64,000 nt of DNA from assembly GCA_016933155.1 (NCBI GenBank), contig JAFGBM010000007.1:124001-188000 (forward strand). The letters are read 5' to 3'. A model generated the notes under the pieces. That model had not been told where the DNA came from. It worked only from the letters and a program-made list of their open reading frames with translations, and did no database searches. The translations under genes were made by a program, and so were the position numbers. This DNA comes from Demequinaceae bacterium. GTDB taxonomy: Bacteria; Actinomycetota; Actinomycetes; Actinomycetales; Demequinaceae. Positions 17,502 through 26,592 of the stretch are shown here, piece after piece; position 1 is the stretch's first letter; every line of letters starts with the position of its first letter.

Positions 17502-18242
17502 CTAGAGTCCTGCCTCCTCGAGGAGGGCGCCTACTTCCTGGGCGTCGAGGACACGGGTCTGGCCGGGGGCGAGGCCGGATAGTGAAAGAGGGCCGTATCT
17601 GGTCCTGGAGAGTTCGACGACGGGATGGCCGACCGACTCGAAGATCCGACGGACGATGCGATTTCGGCCCTCATGAAGTGTCACCTCTACGACCGAGAAC
17701 TCTTGGGTGGTGTCGAGGACGGTGCACGAGTCGACTGCGATGGGACCATCCTCCAGATCGATCCCCTTCGTGAGCCGGTGCGGAAGGCGTCGGTGGACAC
17801 GGCCTGCGACCTTCGCGACATAGGTTTTTGACACCCCGTGTGAGGGGTGGGCGAGGCGGTTGGCGAGGTCGCCGTTGTTCGTGAGGAGAAGAAGCCCGGT
17901 CGTGTCGATGTCGAGGCGGCCGACGTGGAACAGCCGGACTCCGTATCCCGAAACATACTCATCGAGAGCGGGACGTTTCCTGGGGTCGCTCATCGTGCTG
18001 ACCACGCCTTTGGGCTTGTTCAAGACGACCGTCAGGTGTCCCTCCTCGACTTGGATCCTTTTCCCGCTCACCGCGATGACGGCCTCTCCCGGAACGACCC
18101 TCATCCCCTGGTCGGTGATGGTCGTCCCGTCTACCGTGACCTTGCCGGTCGCGATGAGGTTCTCGCAGTGTCGTCTGGAGCCCAGTCCGGCTGCCGCCAA
18201 GACTTTCTGAAGACGGATCCCGTCCGGGCGATACTCGGCCAT
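17502..18242 (-). CDS. rluB: Ribosomal large-subunit pseudouridine synthase (RluB/RsuA family)
   Basis: A 246-residue enzyme that isomerises uridine in rRNA. An N-terminal S4 RNA-binding domain (RLQKVLAAAGLGSRRHCENLIATGKVTV) precedes the catalytic domain with HVGRLDIDTTGLLLLTNNGDL, where the Asp in GRLD is the nucleophile. The conserved HEGRNRIVRR motif is also present. The scpA-scpB-rluB order is conserved across many bacteria. It starts 2 bp after the scpB stop. Confidence 0.92.
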   Translation of the reverse strand: MAEYRPDGIRLQKVLAAAGLGSRRHCENLIATGKVTVDGTTITDQGMRVVPGEAVIAVSGKRIQVEEGHLTVVLNKPKGVVSTMSDPRKRPALDEYVSGYGVRLFHVGRLDIDTTGLLLLTNNGDLANRLAHPSHGVSKTYVAKVAGRVHRRLPHRLTKGIDLEDGPIAVDSCTVLDTTQEFSVVEVTLHEGRNRIVRRIFESVGHPVVELSRTRYGPLSLSGLAPGQTRVLDAQEVGALLEEAGL

Positions 18243-18244
18243 GT

Positions 18245-18793
18245 TCAGGTCGGCCTTTCGGCGTCAACGTCCGTCAGGTCGGGGAGGTAGGGGGCGAGGG
18301 CTGGCAACTCGTCCAAAGAGCCGAGGCCCATCCGCTCGAGGAAGGACGTAGTCGTCCCGTATTGGACGGCCCCTGCTGTCTCTCCGACCTCAGTGATGAG
18401 CCCCCTCGCGAGCAGGGTCTTCATGACCTTGTCGACGCTGACCCCCCGGACCTGGGATACCTGGCCCCTGGTCACCGGCTGCCGATAGGCGACGACGGCG
18501 AGGGTTTCCAGGGCCGCCTGGGACAGGCGCGCAGACTGGCCCTCGACGATGAATCGGCCGACGACATCGGCATATGCCGGCGCGGAGTAGAGACGCCACC
18601 CACCGTCGACCTCGCGCAACTCGAAGCCCCGGGGGCGCTCGGCACTGGAATACTCCTCTTGCAGGGAGGCCAGGATCGAGAGAACCTCCTGCTCGGGCGC
18701 CTCGATGGCGGCGGCCAGGTCGGTCGGGCTGACGGGTTCGTCGACCACCATCAAAACGGCCTCAATGGCCGCGGTCAGCTTGGCATCAGACAT
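18245..18793 (-). CDS. scpB: Segregation and condensation protein B
   Basis: A 182-residue winged-helix protein that dimerises and binds ScpA in the SMC condensin complex. Visible: LTAAIEAVLMVVDEPVSP at the N-terminus, RLSQAALETLAVVAYRQPVTRGQV and VMKTLLARGLITEVGE, which are hallmark ScpB sequences. The ATG at 18793 overlaps the scpA stop by 8 bp; an in-frame start six codons earlier would lengthen the overlap. The smc gene itself is not in the window. Confidence 0.92.
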   Translation of the reverse strand: MSDAKLTAAIEAVLMVVDEPVSPTDLAAAIEAPEQEVLSILASLQEEYSSAERPRGFELREVDGGWRLYSAPAYADVVGRFIVEGQSARLSQAALETLAVVAYRQPVTRGQVSQVRGVSVDKVMKTLLARGLITEVGETAGAVQYGTTTSFLERMGLGSLDELPALAPYLPDLTDVDAERPT

Positions 18794-19604
18794 CCTGGTG
18801 CACCTCCTCATCGAAGTCAGTCACGAGGTCGATGTCCCGTTCCCCGCCCGTCCATCTAACCGTCAATTCCGAGAGGGAGCGTACCTGGTCGAAGGCGATG
18901 AGCGACTCACGGAACAGTTCCAGCAGGGCCAGGAAGCGGGCGACGATGACCGCCATCTCCTTGGTGTCCCGGACGATCGCCCGGAAGGTCATGAACTTCT
19001 CTCGCTGAAGGAGGGTGGTGATGTGGGCGGCCTGCTCCCGAACCGACACTTTGGGGTTGATGAGGTGGCCCAGGGGGACGGCGGGGGTCGGATGGGGTTC
19101 CAGAGCGTGGGCGGCCAGCCGGGCGAGGGCCTCGGCGTCCGTCGCCCACACCAATTCCGGCAGGAGGGCCGCGAAATGCGGCTCGAGCCGGACGTCCCTC
19201 GGGACCCGGCGGGGGGCGGTCAACATGGTTTCGAAGGATTGGGCGACCCTCTTGAACGCGCTGTACTGGAGGAGGCGCAGGAAGAGGAGGTCCCGGGCCT
19301 CGAGGGCTTCGATGTCCTCGAGGTCGTCGACCTCGCCCTGGGGGAGAAGTCTCGCGGCCTTGAGGTCGAGGAGCGTGGCGGCGACGACGAGGAATCCGCT
19401 CGCGCCGTCCAGATCCCATTCGCCGTCTGCGGCCATGACCGTCGCGATGAACTCGTCGGTGACCTCGGCGAGGGCGACCTCGGTGATCTCCAGTTCATGC
19501 TTGGAGATGAGGGAGAGGAGCAGGTCGAACGGGCCCTCGAAGTTGGTGAGGTGGACGGCGAATCCTCCCCGTGGAGCTTCGTCCGTTGGCGTATCCACCG
19601 TCAC
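18786..19604 (-). CDS. scpA: Segregation and condensation protein A
   Basis: A 272-residue kleisin that bridges the SMC head domains. The N-terminal region FAVHLTNFEGPFDLLLSLISKHELEITEVALAEV is the family signature. The central part has GFLVVAATLLDLKAARLLP; the C-terminal winged helix (FMTFRAIVRDTKEMAVIVARFLALLELFRE) contacts SMC. It starts 1 bp after the parA stop and overlaps scpB, so the two partners are co-translated. Confidence 0.93.
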   Translation of the reverse strand: MTVDTPTDEAPRGGFAVHLTNFEGPFDLLLSLISKHELEITEVALAEVTDEFIATVMAADGEWDLDGASGFLVVAATLLDLKAARLLPQGEVDDLEDIEALEARDLLFLRLLQYSAFKRVAQSFETMLTAPRRVPRDVRLEPHFAALLPELVWATDAEALARLAAHALEPHPTPAVPLGHLINPKVSVREQAAHITTLLQREKFMTFRAIVRDTKEMAVIVARFLALLELFRESLIAFDQVRSLSELTVRWTGGERDIDLVTDFDEEVHQDV

Positions 19605-19605
19605 C

Positions 19606-20421
19606 CTAGGTCACCGATCCCCGTGAGATGAGTTCGCGGGCCAATTGGCGGTACGCCTCGGCTCCGAAGTGGTCGGGGGCATAGGTGAGGATGGTCTCCG
19701 CCGCGATCGTCGCATCCGGGAACTTGACGGTCTTGGCGATCATGGTCTCGGTCACCTGTGTCCCGAAGGCCCGGCGGATCTCTTCCACGACCTCTCGGCA
19801 GTGAAGGAGTCGGGAGTCGTACATCGTCGGGACGATGCCGTCGATGACGAGGTCAGGATTGAGGCGGCTCCTGACCTTCGAGATGGTATCGAGGAGAAGG
19901 GCGACCCCCCTCATGGCGAAGTACTCGCACTCCAAGGGGATGAGGGCTCCGTGGGAGGCGACGAGGGCGTTGACCGTCAGGAGGCCCAGGGAAGGCTGAC
20001 AGTCGATGAGGATGACGTCGTAGGCCTCGTGGATGGGCTTTAGGGCGCGATCGAGGGCCCCCTCCCTCGCCACCTCGCTCACGAGTTGGATCTCGATCGC
20101 GGATAGGTCGATGTTGGCGGGAAGGACGTCGAGGCCATCCAGGCCCGGATTGATGATCGCCTCCCTGACATCGACATGGTTGCCCATGAGGACGTCGTAA
20201 ATGGTGCGTTCCAAGCCATGGGGATTGACTCCGAGGGAGGCTCCGACGGCCCCCTGGGGATCGAAATCCACGAGAAGGACCCGACGCCCGAATTCCGCGA
20301 AGGCGGCCGCGAGGGTGACCGCCGTCGTCGTCTTCCCCACCCCGCCCTTCTGGTTGCACAGGGAGACGACCCTGGCCGGGCCGTGCTCCGTGAGGGGCGG
20401 TGGAACGGGAAAGTCGGTCAC
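19606..20421 (-). CDS. ParA-family chromosome-partitioning ATPase
   Basis: A 271-residue Walker-type ATPase. It has a deviant Walker A (NQKGGVGKTTTAV) with the signature Lys, switch sequence DFDPQGAVGASLG and DCQPSLGLLTVNAL. It is related to Soj/ParA but lies in the scpAB operon without a parB, as in other actinobacteria. A role in coupling condensin to segregation is inferred from position. GTG 20421 is preceded by TAGCGT at 6 nt, suggesting its own leaderless transcript in addition to read-through from xerD. Confidence 0.88.
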   Translation of the reverse strand: MTDFPVPPPLTEHGPARVVSLCNQKGGVGKTTTAVTLAAAFAEFGRRVLLVDFDPQGAVGASLGVNPHGLERTIYDVLMGNHVDVREAIINPGLDGLDVLPANIDLSAIEIQLVSEVAREGALDRALKPIHEAYDVILIDCQPSLGLLTVNALVASHGALIPLECEYFAMRGVALLLDTISKVRSRLNPDLVIDGIVPTMYDSRLLHCREVVEEIRRAFGTQVTETMIAKTVKFPDATIAAETILTYAPDHFGAEAYRQLARELISRGSVT

Positions 20422-20427
20422 GCCCTT

Positions 20428-20433
20428 ACGCTA
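20428..20433 (-). promoter_or_regulatory. -10-like hexamer for leaderless parA mRNA
   Basis: TAGCGT lies 6 nt upstream of the parA GTG. It overlaps the last codons of xerD; there is no Shine-Dalgarno. Confidence 0.35.
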
Positions 20434-21375
20434 CCCCAGCGCCCTCGGGTGAGCAGTCGCGTAGACCTCCCTCAAGGTGTCCTGGGTGACCTTCGTGTAC
20501 ACCTGGGTGGTCGTCACGCTCGCATGTCCGAGCAACTCCTGAACGACCCGGACGTCGGCGCCGCCGGAGAGCATGTGGGTGGCGAAGGAATGGCGAAAGG
20601 TATGGGGAGAGACGTCCTGAACGCCAGCCCTCGCAGAGGCATTTTTCAGGATGGCCCACGCGCTCTGCCTGCTGAGCCGATTACCCCGGGAATTGAGGAA
20701 GAGGGCGGGAGTCCCCCGGCCGTGGGCCCCCAGCACGCCCCTGGCCCTGGTGAGGTAGGAGCCGAGGGCTTGGGTCGCGGCTCCTCCCATCGGGACGATC
20801 CGTTCCTTGCGGCCCTTGCCCCTGAGGAGGACGGATTCTTCTCCCTCGTCGAGGGTCAGGTCATCGATATCGAGTCCGACGGTCTCCGAGATTCGAGCAC
20901 CAGCGGCATAGAGGAGTTCGAGCATGGCTCGGTCGCGAAGGGGAACCGGCCCCTCCCCCACGCTCGAAGCCTCGAGGATGGACACGATCGCGTCGATGGG
21001 AATCGCCTTGGGTAGGCGCCTCGGGGCCTGGAGTGGACGGACGTCATGGGATGGATCGATCGATGCCCATCCCTCGGCGAGAGCGAACCGATGCCACCCC
21101 CTCACCGCGACGACGGTCCGACCGGCCGATGCGGGAGCCAGGGGCGACCCTCCGTCCTCTCCCGAGCCGACGGCTTGGCCGAAAAGGGCGACGTCCTCCT
21201 TGCGCACGTCGACGAGCGATCCCCTGCCTCGGGCGGAAAGGAATTCGATGTACCGGGAGAGGTCCCTCCGGTAGGCCGCAAGGGTGTTGTCCGACAGTCC
21301 ACGTTCGACGGCAAGGTGCGCGAGGTAGGCGTCTCTCTGTCGCGACAACCCCGCCGCGGCGTCCCGATCTGACAT
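20431..21375 (-). CDS. xerD: Site-specific tyrosine recombinase XerD
   Basis: A 314-residue tyrosine recombinase that resolves chromosome dimers at dif with XerC. The SAM-like N-terminal domain (AYLAHLAVERGLSDNTLAAYRRDLSRYIEFL) is followed by a catalytic domain. Its visible catalytic residues are Arg in LLYAAGARISE, His/Arg in HTFRHSFATHM, His in LLGHASVTTTQ and Tyr in VYTKV. It heads the segregation operon, which marks it as housekeeping XerD rather than an element-borne integrase. ATG 21375 is 7 nt after TAGCAT; a TTG two codons upstream is an unlikely alternative. Confidence 0.93.
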   Translation of the reverse strand: MSDRDAAAGLSRQRDAYLAHLAVERGLSDNTLAAYRRDLSRYIEFLSARGRGSLVDVRKEDVALFGQAVGSGEDGGSPLAPASAGRTVVAVRGWHRFALAEGWASIDPSHDVRPLQAPRRLPKAIPIDAIVSILEASSVGEGPVPLRDRAMLELLYAAGARISETVGLDIDDLTLDEGEESVLLRGKGRKERIVPMGGAATQALGSYLTRARGVLGAHGRGTPALFLNSRGNRLSRQSAWAILKNASARAGVQDVSPHTFRHSFATHMLSGGADVRVVQELLGHASVTTTQVYTKVTQDTLREVYATAHPRALG

Positions 21376-21382
21376 AACCAAT

Positions 21383-21388
21383 ATGCTA
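21383..21388 (-). promoter_or_regulatory. -10-like hexamer for leaderless xerD mRNA
   Basis: TAGCAT lies 7 nt upstream of the xerD ATG with no ribosome-binding site. It is divergent from tkt. Confidence 0.4.
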
Positions 21389-21455
21389 GCGATGGGGCTT
21401 GGCTCCCTCGCTTCCCGCTAGGCTAGGCGCAAGCGACTAGACATGGGAGAACCGT

Positions 21456-23522
21456 GTGGCTGTGAACTGGATCGACGCCGATCACCGTGCAATTGACACC
21501 CTCCGAGTCCTGGCGGCCGATGCCGTCGAGAAGGTCGGGAATGGGCATCCCGGAACCGCCATCAGCCTGACCCCCGCCGCGTACCTGCTCTTCCAGGATG
21601 TCCTGCGTCACGACCCCGCCGATCCGCACTGGCTCGGCCGGGACCGCTTCGTCCTGTCGGCGGGCCATTCGTCGCTCACCCTGTACCTTCAGCTCTTCGC
21701 GAGCGGATACGGGCTCGAGTTGAAGGACCTCGAGGAGCTGCGTACGTGGGGCTCTCTCACCCCCGGCCACCCGGAGTACGGCCTGACACCGGGGGTCGAG
21801 ATTACGACGGGGCCTTTAGGCTCGGGGTTGGCCGCGGCGGTCGGAATGGCCATGGCGTCCCGGAGGGAACGAGGCCTGCTTGACCCGGAGGCGAAACCCG
21901 GGGAAAGCCCCTTCGATCATCACATCTACGTCATCGCCTCCGACGGCGATCTTCAGGAAGGTGTCACCGCCGAAGCATCATCGCTTGCCGGTCTCCAGGA
22001 ACTCGGCAACCTCATCGTCATCTGGGACGACAACAGGATCTCCATCGAGGGAGACACTCGGGTGGCGTTCTCCGAGGACGTCCTCGCCCGCTACGAGGCG
22101 TACGGCTGGGACATCCAAAGGGTGGACTGGGTGCAACCGGACGGTACTTACGTCGAGGACCTCGATGCCCTTGCCGGCGCCCTGGCGAAGGCGAAAGCCG
22201 ACACCCATCGGCCCTCGATCATCGCCCTTCGCACCATCATCGGCTGGCCCTGCCCCACCAAGCAGAACACGGGGGGGATACACGGATCCAAGCTGGGTGC
22301 GGACGAGGTCCGGGCCCTCAAGGAGGTTCTGGGTTTCGATCCCGAGGCGAGTTTCGCCATCGACGATGATGTGCTCGCCCATGTGCGTGCAGTCGGCGAC
22401 CGGGGGCGAGAGGCCCACGCAACCTGGAACAAGGCCTTCGCCTCCTGGGAGAAGCAATACCCCGAACGTGCCGCCTTGCTGTCCCGACTGGCCGAGAGGC
22501 GCCTTCCCGAGGGCTGGGAGGCCGCACTGCCGACGTTCGAGGTGGGAACCAGGATCGCGACGAGGGCGGCGTCCGGCGTCGTCCTTAACGCCATCGGCCC
22601 CGTTCTTCCCGAACTGTGGGGAGGTTCCGCCGACCTTGCAGGGTCGACGAATACCACCATGAAAGAAGAGCCATCCTTCTTGCCCGAAAGCGTCGATGTC
22701 GCCGGAGTCACCGCAGACCCCTACGGCCGCACCTTCCACTTCGGAATCCGCGAGCACGCCATGGGGTCCATCGTCAACGGCGTCGCGCTCCACGGCCTGA
22801 CCCGCGCGTACGGCGCCACCTTCCTCGTCTTCTCCGACTACATGCGACCGCCCGTGAGGCTCGCGGCGATCATGGGGATTCCTTCGACGTTCGTGTGGAC
22901 CCACGATTCCATCGGGGTTGGCGAAGACGGGCCCACGCATCAGCCCATCGAACACCTCGCCTCTCTTCGCGCCATCCCCGATTTCTCCGTCGTCAGGCCG
23001 GCCGACGCGAACGAGACGGCCTGGGCCTGGCGAGGCATACTCGAGCGGGCCCGGCCTGCTGGCCTCATACTCACCCGGCAGGATGTTCCCGTGCTCGATC
23101 AGCCGGCTGGAACCGGGATCGAAGGGGTCCTCCGGGGTGGGTACATCCTTGCCGGCACCGACGATCCGCAGGTCATCATCGTGGCGACTGGTTCAGAGGT
23201 CCAGCTCGCGATCGGCGCACGCGACGAACTCGCACGCGAAGGAATCGCCGCCCGAGTGGTGTCCATGCCCTGCCGGGAGTGGTTTGCCGAGCAGGACGAT
23301 GCCTACCGGGAGTCCGTGCTTCCCAAGGCTGTGCGCGCCAGGGTCACGGTCGAAGCCGGGATCGCGCAAGGGTGGTACGACATCCTCGGCGACGCCGGGC
23401 GCGCTGTAAGCCTGGAGCACTTCGGTGCGTCTGCGGATGGGGCCATGCTGTTTGACAGGTATGGTTTCACCGTTAGCGCCATCGTCGCGGCGGCCAAGGA
23501 TTCCCTGGAGGAAGCATCATGA
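21456..23522 (+). CDS. tkt: Transketolase
   Basis: A 688-residue thiamine-diphosphate enzyme of the non-oxidative pentose phosphate pathway. Visible: ADAVEKVGNGHPGTAISLTPAA, LSAGHSS, the TPP motif SDGDLQEGVTAEASSLAGLQELGNLIVIWDDN (GDxxxE...N) and the central FGIREHAMG with its catalytic His/Glu. The C-terminal domain has TGSEV and EHFGASA. The GTG at 21456 has GGGAGA upstream; a second GTG two codons later is possible. A TAGGCT about 35 nt upstream may be the -10. It overlaps pgi by 4 nt. Confidence 0.95.
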   Translation: MAVNWIDADHRAIDTLRVLAADAVEKVGNGHPGTAISLTPAAYLLFQDVLRHDPADPHWLGRDRFVLSAGHSSLTLYLQLFASGYGLELKDLEELRTWGSLTPGHPEYGLTPGVEITTGPLGSGLAAAVGMAMASRRERGLLDPEAKPGESPFDHHIYVIASDGDLQEGVTAEASSLAGLQELGNLIVIWDDNRISIEGDTRVAFSEDVLARYEAYGWDIQRVDWVQPDGTYVEDLDALAGALAKAKADTHRPSIIALRTIIGWPCPTKQNTGGIHGSKLGADEVRALKEVLGFDPEASFAIDDDVLAHVRAVGDRGREAHATWNKAFASWEKQYPERAALLSRLAERRLPEGWEAALPTFEVGTRIATRAASGVVLNAIGPVLPELWGGSADLAGSTNTTMKEEPSFLPESVDVAGVTADPYGRTFHFGIREHAMGSIVNGVALHGLTRAYGATFLVFSDYMRPPVRLAAIMGIPSTFVWTHDSIGVGEDGPTHQPIEHLASLRAIPDFSVVRPADANETAWAWRGILERARPAGLILTRQDVPVLDQPAGTGIEGVLRGGYILAGTDDPQVIIVATGSEVQLAIGARDELAREGIAARVVSMPCREWFAEQDDAYRESVLPKAVRARVTVEAGIAQGWYDILGDAGRAVSLEHFGASADGAMLFDRYGFTVSAIVAAAKDSLEEAS

Positions 23523-25141
23523 GTTCTTTCGTGTCGGTCTGGGCAGGGATCGATGACACCGCCCATGTGGCGGTCACGGCCTCTGGGAAGGCCGCCGAAT
23601 CCGTCGGAGCCCACGTCGCGGGCCTCGTCGCGGATGGAATCGCCTCCAAGATCGCCGCCCAGGACCCCACCCTGTGGGGGCCGGACGCGGTTCCGGAGTC
23701 CTCGAAGCGGATGGGCTGGGTCGATCTCCACGAGACGACCAGGGAGATCCTTCCCGAACTTCGATCCCTCGCCGCGGAGTTGCAGGCGGAGGGGCTGACC
23801 CGGGTCGTTCTGTGCGGCATGGGGGGATCGTCCCTCGGTCCCGAGGTCATCGCCAAGACGAACGATCTCCCCATCGTCGTCCTCGATTCGACGGATCCCG
23901 GCCAGGTCCGGGCGGCCCTCTCCAAGGACCTCGCCTCGACGGTCGTCGTCGTATCCTCCAAGTCTGGGGGGACGGTCGAGACCGATTCCCAACGGCGGGC
24001 CTTCGAGGCGGCCTTCGCGGCCGTGGGCCTTGACGCGACCCGTCACATCGTCGTCGTGACGGACCCGGGTTCTCCCCTTGAGGCCGCTAGCAGAGAGGCC
24101 GGATACCGCAAGGTCTTCCTCGCGGACCCCAACGTGGGGGGGAGATTCTCCGTGCTCACAGCCTTTGGGCTGGTGCCCGCCGCCCTTGCGGGAGTCGATG
24201 TCGAAGAGATCCTCGATGAGGCCGCCGTCGTTGCCCCGAGCCTGGCTGAGGATACAGAGGCGAACCCCGCTCTTGTGCTCGGTGCCGCGATGGTCGTTGA
24301 GGGTCACCCGAACCTCGTCTTCCAGGACACGGGATCGGGGATCGTCGGGCTGGGCGACTGGGCCGAGCAACTCATCGCGGAATCGACGGGCAAGGCCGGG
24401 GTCGGCCTCCTCCCTGTGGTGGCGGATGAAGCCCCGGAGCTCGGGGCCACAGGCGTCCTGGACGTAAGGCTCGTGCCCCTGGCGGATGATTCCGGAGACG
24501 GAGACATCACCGTCGCCGGAACCCTCGGCGCCCAATTCCTCGTTTGGGAGTACGCCACTGCGATCGCCTGCAGGATCCTGGGGGTAGGTCCCTTCGATCA
24601 GCCCGACGTGGAATCGGCCAAGGTTGCAGCCAGGAGCATGCTCGACGCTTCGCCTGAGCCGGAGCCCGTGGCCTTCGTCGACGATGGGATCGAGGTCCGG
24701 GCGACCTCGGGGCTCCTGGATGGGGTGACAACCGTAGAGGCGGCTGTTTCCGCCCTGGAGGCCCAACTGAGCCCGATGGGCTACCTCGCCGTCATGGCGT
24801 ACCTGGACCGAGAGGAATTCGCTGGTCTAGCAGGCGTCCGGGAGCCCATCGCTGCCCGAACAGGACGCCCGATTACCTTCGGATGGGGGCCCCGCTTCCT
24901 CCACTCCACCGGACAACTCCACAAGGGTGGGCAGCCGGTAGGGGTCTTCCTTCAGATCACCGGCACTTTCGAGGAGGACCTGCCGATCCCCGGCAGGCCC
25001 TTCACCTTTGGCGCGCTCATCGCCGCCCAGGCCGCCGGGGACGCGAACGTTCTGGGGAAGGACCACGGGAGGCCGGTCCTCCGCCTCAACCTGACCGATC
25101 GGTCGCAGGTGGAGCGGGTGCGATCGGTCCTGGGGGCCTAG
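23519..25141 (+). CDS. pgi: Glucose-6-phosphate isomerase (divergent actinobacterial type)
   Basis: A 540-residue two-SIS-domain isomerase of glucose 6-phosphate and fructose 6-phosphate. Motifs: VVLCGMGGSSLGPEV, SSKSGGTVETDS (sugar-phosphate loop), FSVLTAFGLVPAALAGVDV and the C-terminal TFGWGPRFLHSTGQLHKGG. The sequence looks like the isomerase half of bifunctional transaldolase-isomerase proteins and differs from canonical Pgi. It follows tkt directly (ATGA overlap). Transaldolase and glucose-6-phosphate dehydrogenase genes, often found at this position, are absent. Its stop codon overlaps the oppositely oriented rbpA stop. Confidence 0.85.
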   Translation: MSSFVSVWAGIDDTAHVAVTASGKAAESVGAHVAGLVADGIASKIAAQDPTLWGPDAVPESSKRMGWVDLHETTREILPELRSLAAELQAEGLTRVVLCGMGGSSLGPEVIAKTNDLPIVVLDSTDPGQVRAALSKDLASTVVVVSSKSGGTVETDSQRRAFEAAFAAVGLDATRHIVVVTDPGSPLEAASREAGYRKVFLADPNVGGRFSVLTAFGLVPAALAGVDVEEILDEAAVVAPSLAEDTEANPALVLGAAMVVEGHPNLVFQDTGSGIVGLGDWAEQLIAESTGKAGVGLLPVVADEAPELGATGVLDVRLVPLADDSGDGDITVAGTLGAQFLVWEYATAIACRILGVGPFDQPDVESAKVAARSMLDASPEPEPVAFVDDGIEVRATSGLLDGVTTVEAAVSALEAQLSPMGYLAVMAYLDREEFAGLAGVREPIAARTGRPITFGWGPRFLHSTGQLHKGGQPVGVFLQITGTFEEDLPIPGRPFTFGALIAAQAAGDANVLGKDHGRPVLRLNLTDRSQVERVRSVLGA

Positions 25142-25488
25142 GCTTCGCCGCGCCTCGCCCTGAGGGCCGCCAGCGCCTCCTCAAGGAGCGCCTCGCCCTC
25201 TTCGTCCGTCCGACGCTCTTTCACGTATGCGAGGTGGGTCTTGTACGGTTCACTCCTGCCCGGCGACGGCGGTTGGTAGGGATCGCGGCCAGCCGGGAGC
25301 CCACATCTGGGGCAATCCCACTCATCCGGGATCTCGCTGGTGTCGCTTGTGGCGAAACTCGGTTTGACGACGTGCTCGTTCGCGCAGAAGTACGCCACCT
25401 GAATCCTTGGGGCGGATTCCCCGCGTTCGGCCTCACCCATCGGCCCCGCGCCCACGCGCGAACCCCTGATCGCACTTCCACCAGCCAT
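25138..25488 (-). CDS. rbpA: RNA polymerase-binding protein RbpA
   Basis: A 116-residue actinobacterial transcription factor that binds sigma group 1/2 and stabilises open complexes. Visible: an N-terminal basic stretch (GGSAIRGSRVGAG), the zinc-binding core YFCANEHVVKPSFATSDTSE with later CPRCG, and the C-terminal sigma-interaction region (PYKTHLAYVKERRTDEEGEALLEEALAALR). It is a diagnostic marker for Actinomycetota. It is convergent with pgi, sharing a CTAG at their stop codons. Confidence 0.95.
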   Translation of the reverse strand: MAGGSAIRGSRVGAGPMGEAERGESAPRIQVAYFCANEHVVKPSFATSDTSEIPDEWDCPRCGLPAGRDPYQPPSPGRSEPYKTHLAYVKERRTDEEGEALLEEALAALRARRGEA

Positions 25489-25498
25489 GTCGACTCCC

Positions 25499-25744
25499 CT
25501 AGGACCAGTACTTGGTGATCAAGCCAAGAAGGATGATGACCATGCCGAAGACGATGACGACGCCCCAGGTGATGCGATCGAGGTTGCGTTCGCCTGAACC
25601 CGTGGCGTTGATCCCGGAGGCGATGCCGCCCCCGAACATGTCGGCGATTCCCCCTCCTCGCCCTCGATGCATGAGGACCAGGATGATGATGAGGCAACTC
25701 GTGATCACCAGGAGGGTCCACAAGGTCGTGGTCAGGATATCCAC
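25499..25744 (-). CDS. secG: Preprotein translocase subunit SecG
   Basis: An 81-residue inner-membrane subunit of the SecYEG channel. It has two transmembrane helices (about residues 3-23 and 57-77) joined by the conserved Gly-rich loop HRGRGGGIADMFGGG. The GTG start has an AAAGGAG ribosome-binding site. tpiA-secG-rbpA is the usual actinobacterial order; it is 57 bp after tpiA. Confidence 0.93.
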   Translation of the reverse strand: MDILTTTLWTLLVITSCLIIILVLMHRGRGGGIADMFGGGIASGINATGSGERNLDRITWGVVIVFGMVIILLGLITKYWS

Positions 25745-25801
25745 GGGGCTCCTTTTCGTTCGGATTGCTTAGTCAGGATACGCGACGTCGGCTAAACCGT
25801 C

Positions 25802-26590
25802 TCACCCGGTCACGTGAGATCGATATCGCACGATCGCCGAGAACTCCTCCGGGTCGAGGCTCGCTCCACCGACGAGAACCCCGTCGACATCCTCCTCGGC
25901 CATGATCGCCGCGATGTTGCCCGACTTGACCGAGCCGCCATAAAGGATGCGAATGGCCTTGGCGACCTCGTCCGAGTACAACTGAGCCAAGCGGACCCGG
26001 ATGGCTCCGCAGACCTCCTCGGCATCAGCAGGGGTCGCGACCTCACCGGTGCCGATGGCCCAGACGGGCTCGTAGGCGATGACGATCGTCGAGACCTTTT
26101 CGGCGGGAATTTCAGCCAAGGCACCATCGAGCTGGGCGAGGGTGTACTCCACCTGACGACCCTCCTTGCGGATGTCGAGGCCCTCCCCGATGCACAGAAT
26201 GGGAACGATACCCGCAGAGAACGCCGCCTTGACCTTGGCGTTCACCATGGCCTCGTCCTCACCGTGGTACTGACGACGTTCGGAGTGTCCGATGGCGGAA
26301 TAGGTCACCCCGAGGGCGGCGAGCATTCCACCCGAGATCTCTCCCGTGTAGGCCCCGCTCGAGTGCGCCGAGATGTCCTGCGACCCGTATCGGATGGGCA
26401 ACTGATCCGCGTCGATGAGCGTCTGCACCGAACGAAGGGACGTGAAGGTCGGCAAGACGGCCACCTCGACCTCGGAGTAGTCGTGCTTGGCGTCGCGGAG
26501 GAGCCAGGCCAGTTTCTGGACCGCATGGGTTGCCTCAAGATGGTCGAGGTTGAGTTTCCAGTTGCCGGCGATCAGGGGTGTGCGGGTCAT
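25802..26590 (-). CDS. tpiA: Triosephosphate isomerase
   Basis: A 262-residue TIM barrel that interconverts dihydroxyacetone phosphate and glyceraldehyde 3-phosphate. N-terminal GNWKLN contains the catalytic Lys; IGHSERR has the catalytic His; [13 protein letters not shown] contains the catalytic Glu; and phosphate-binding YGGSVKSGN and [10 protein letters not shown] follow. ATG 26590 ([14 protein letters not shown]) is the correct start; the frame stays open further into pgk but would add non-homologous sequence. Two bp separate it from the pgk stop. Confidence 0.96.
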   Translation of the reverse strand: MTRTPLIAGNWKLNLDHLEATHAVQKLAWLLRDAKHDYSEVEVAVLPTFTSLRSVQTLIDADQLPIRYGSQDISAHSSGAYTGEISGGMLAALGVTYSAIGHSERRQYHGEDEAMVNAKVKAAFSAGIVPILCIGEGLDIRKEGRQVEYTLAQLDGALAEIPAEKVSTIVIAYEPVWAIGTGEVATPADAEEVCGAIRVRLAQLYSDEVAKAIRILYGGSVKSGNIAAIMAEEDVDGVLVGGASLDPEEFSAIVRYRSHVTG

Positions 26591-26592
26591 GG

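Noticed and set aside
20431-21375. XerD as the integrase of the tRNA-Pro element
   Set aside because: It heads the parA-scpA-scpB operon and matches housekeeping XerD; it lies 7 kb from the repeats and outside them.
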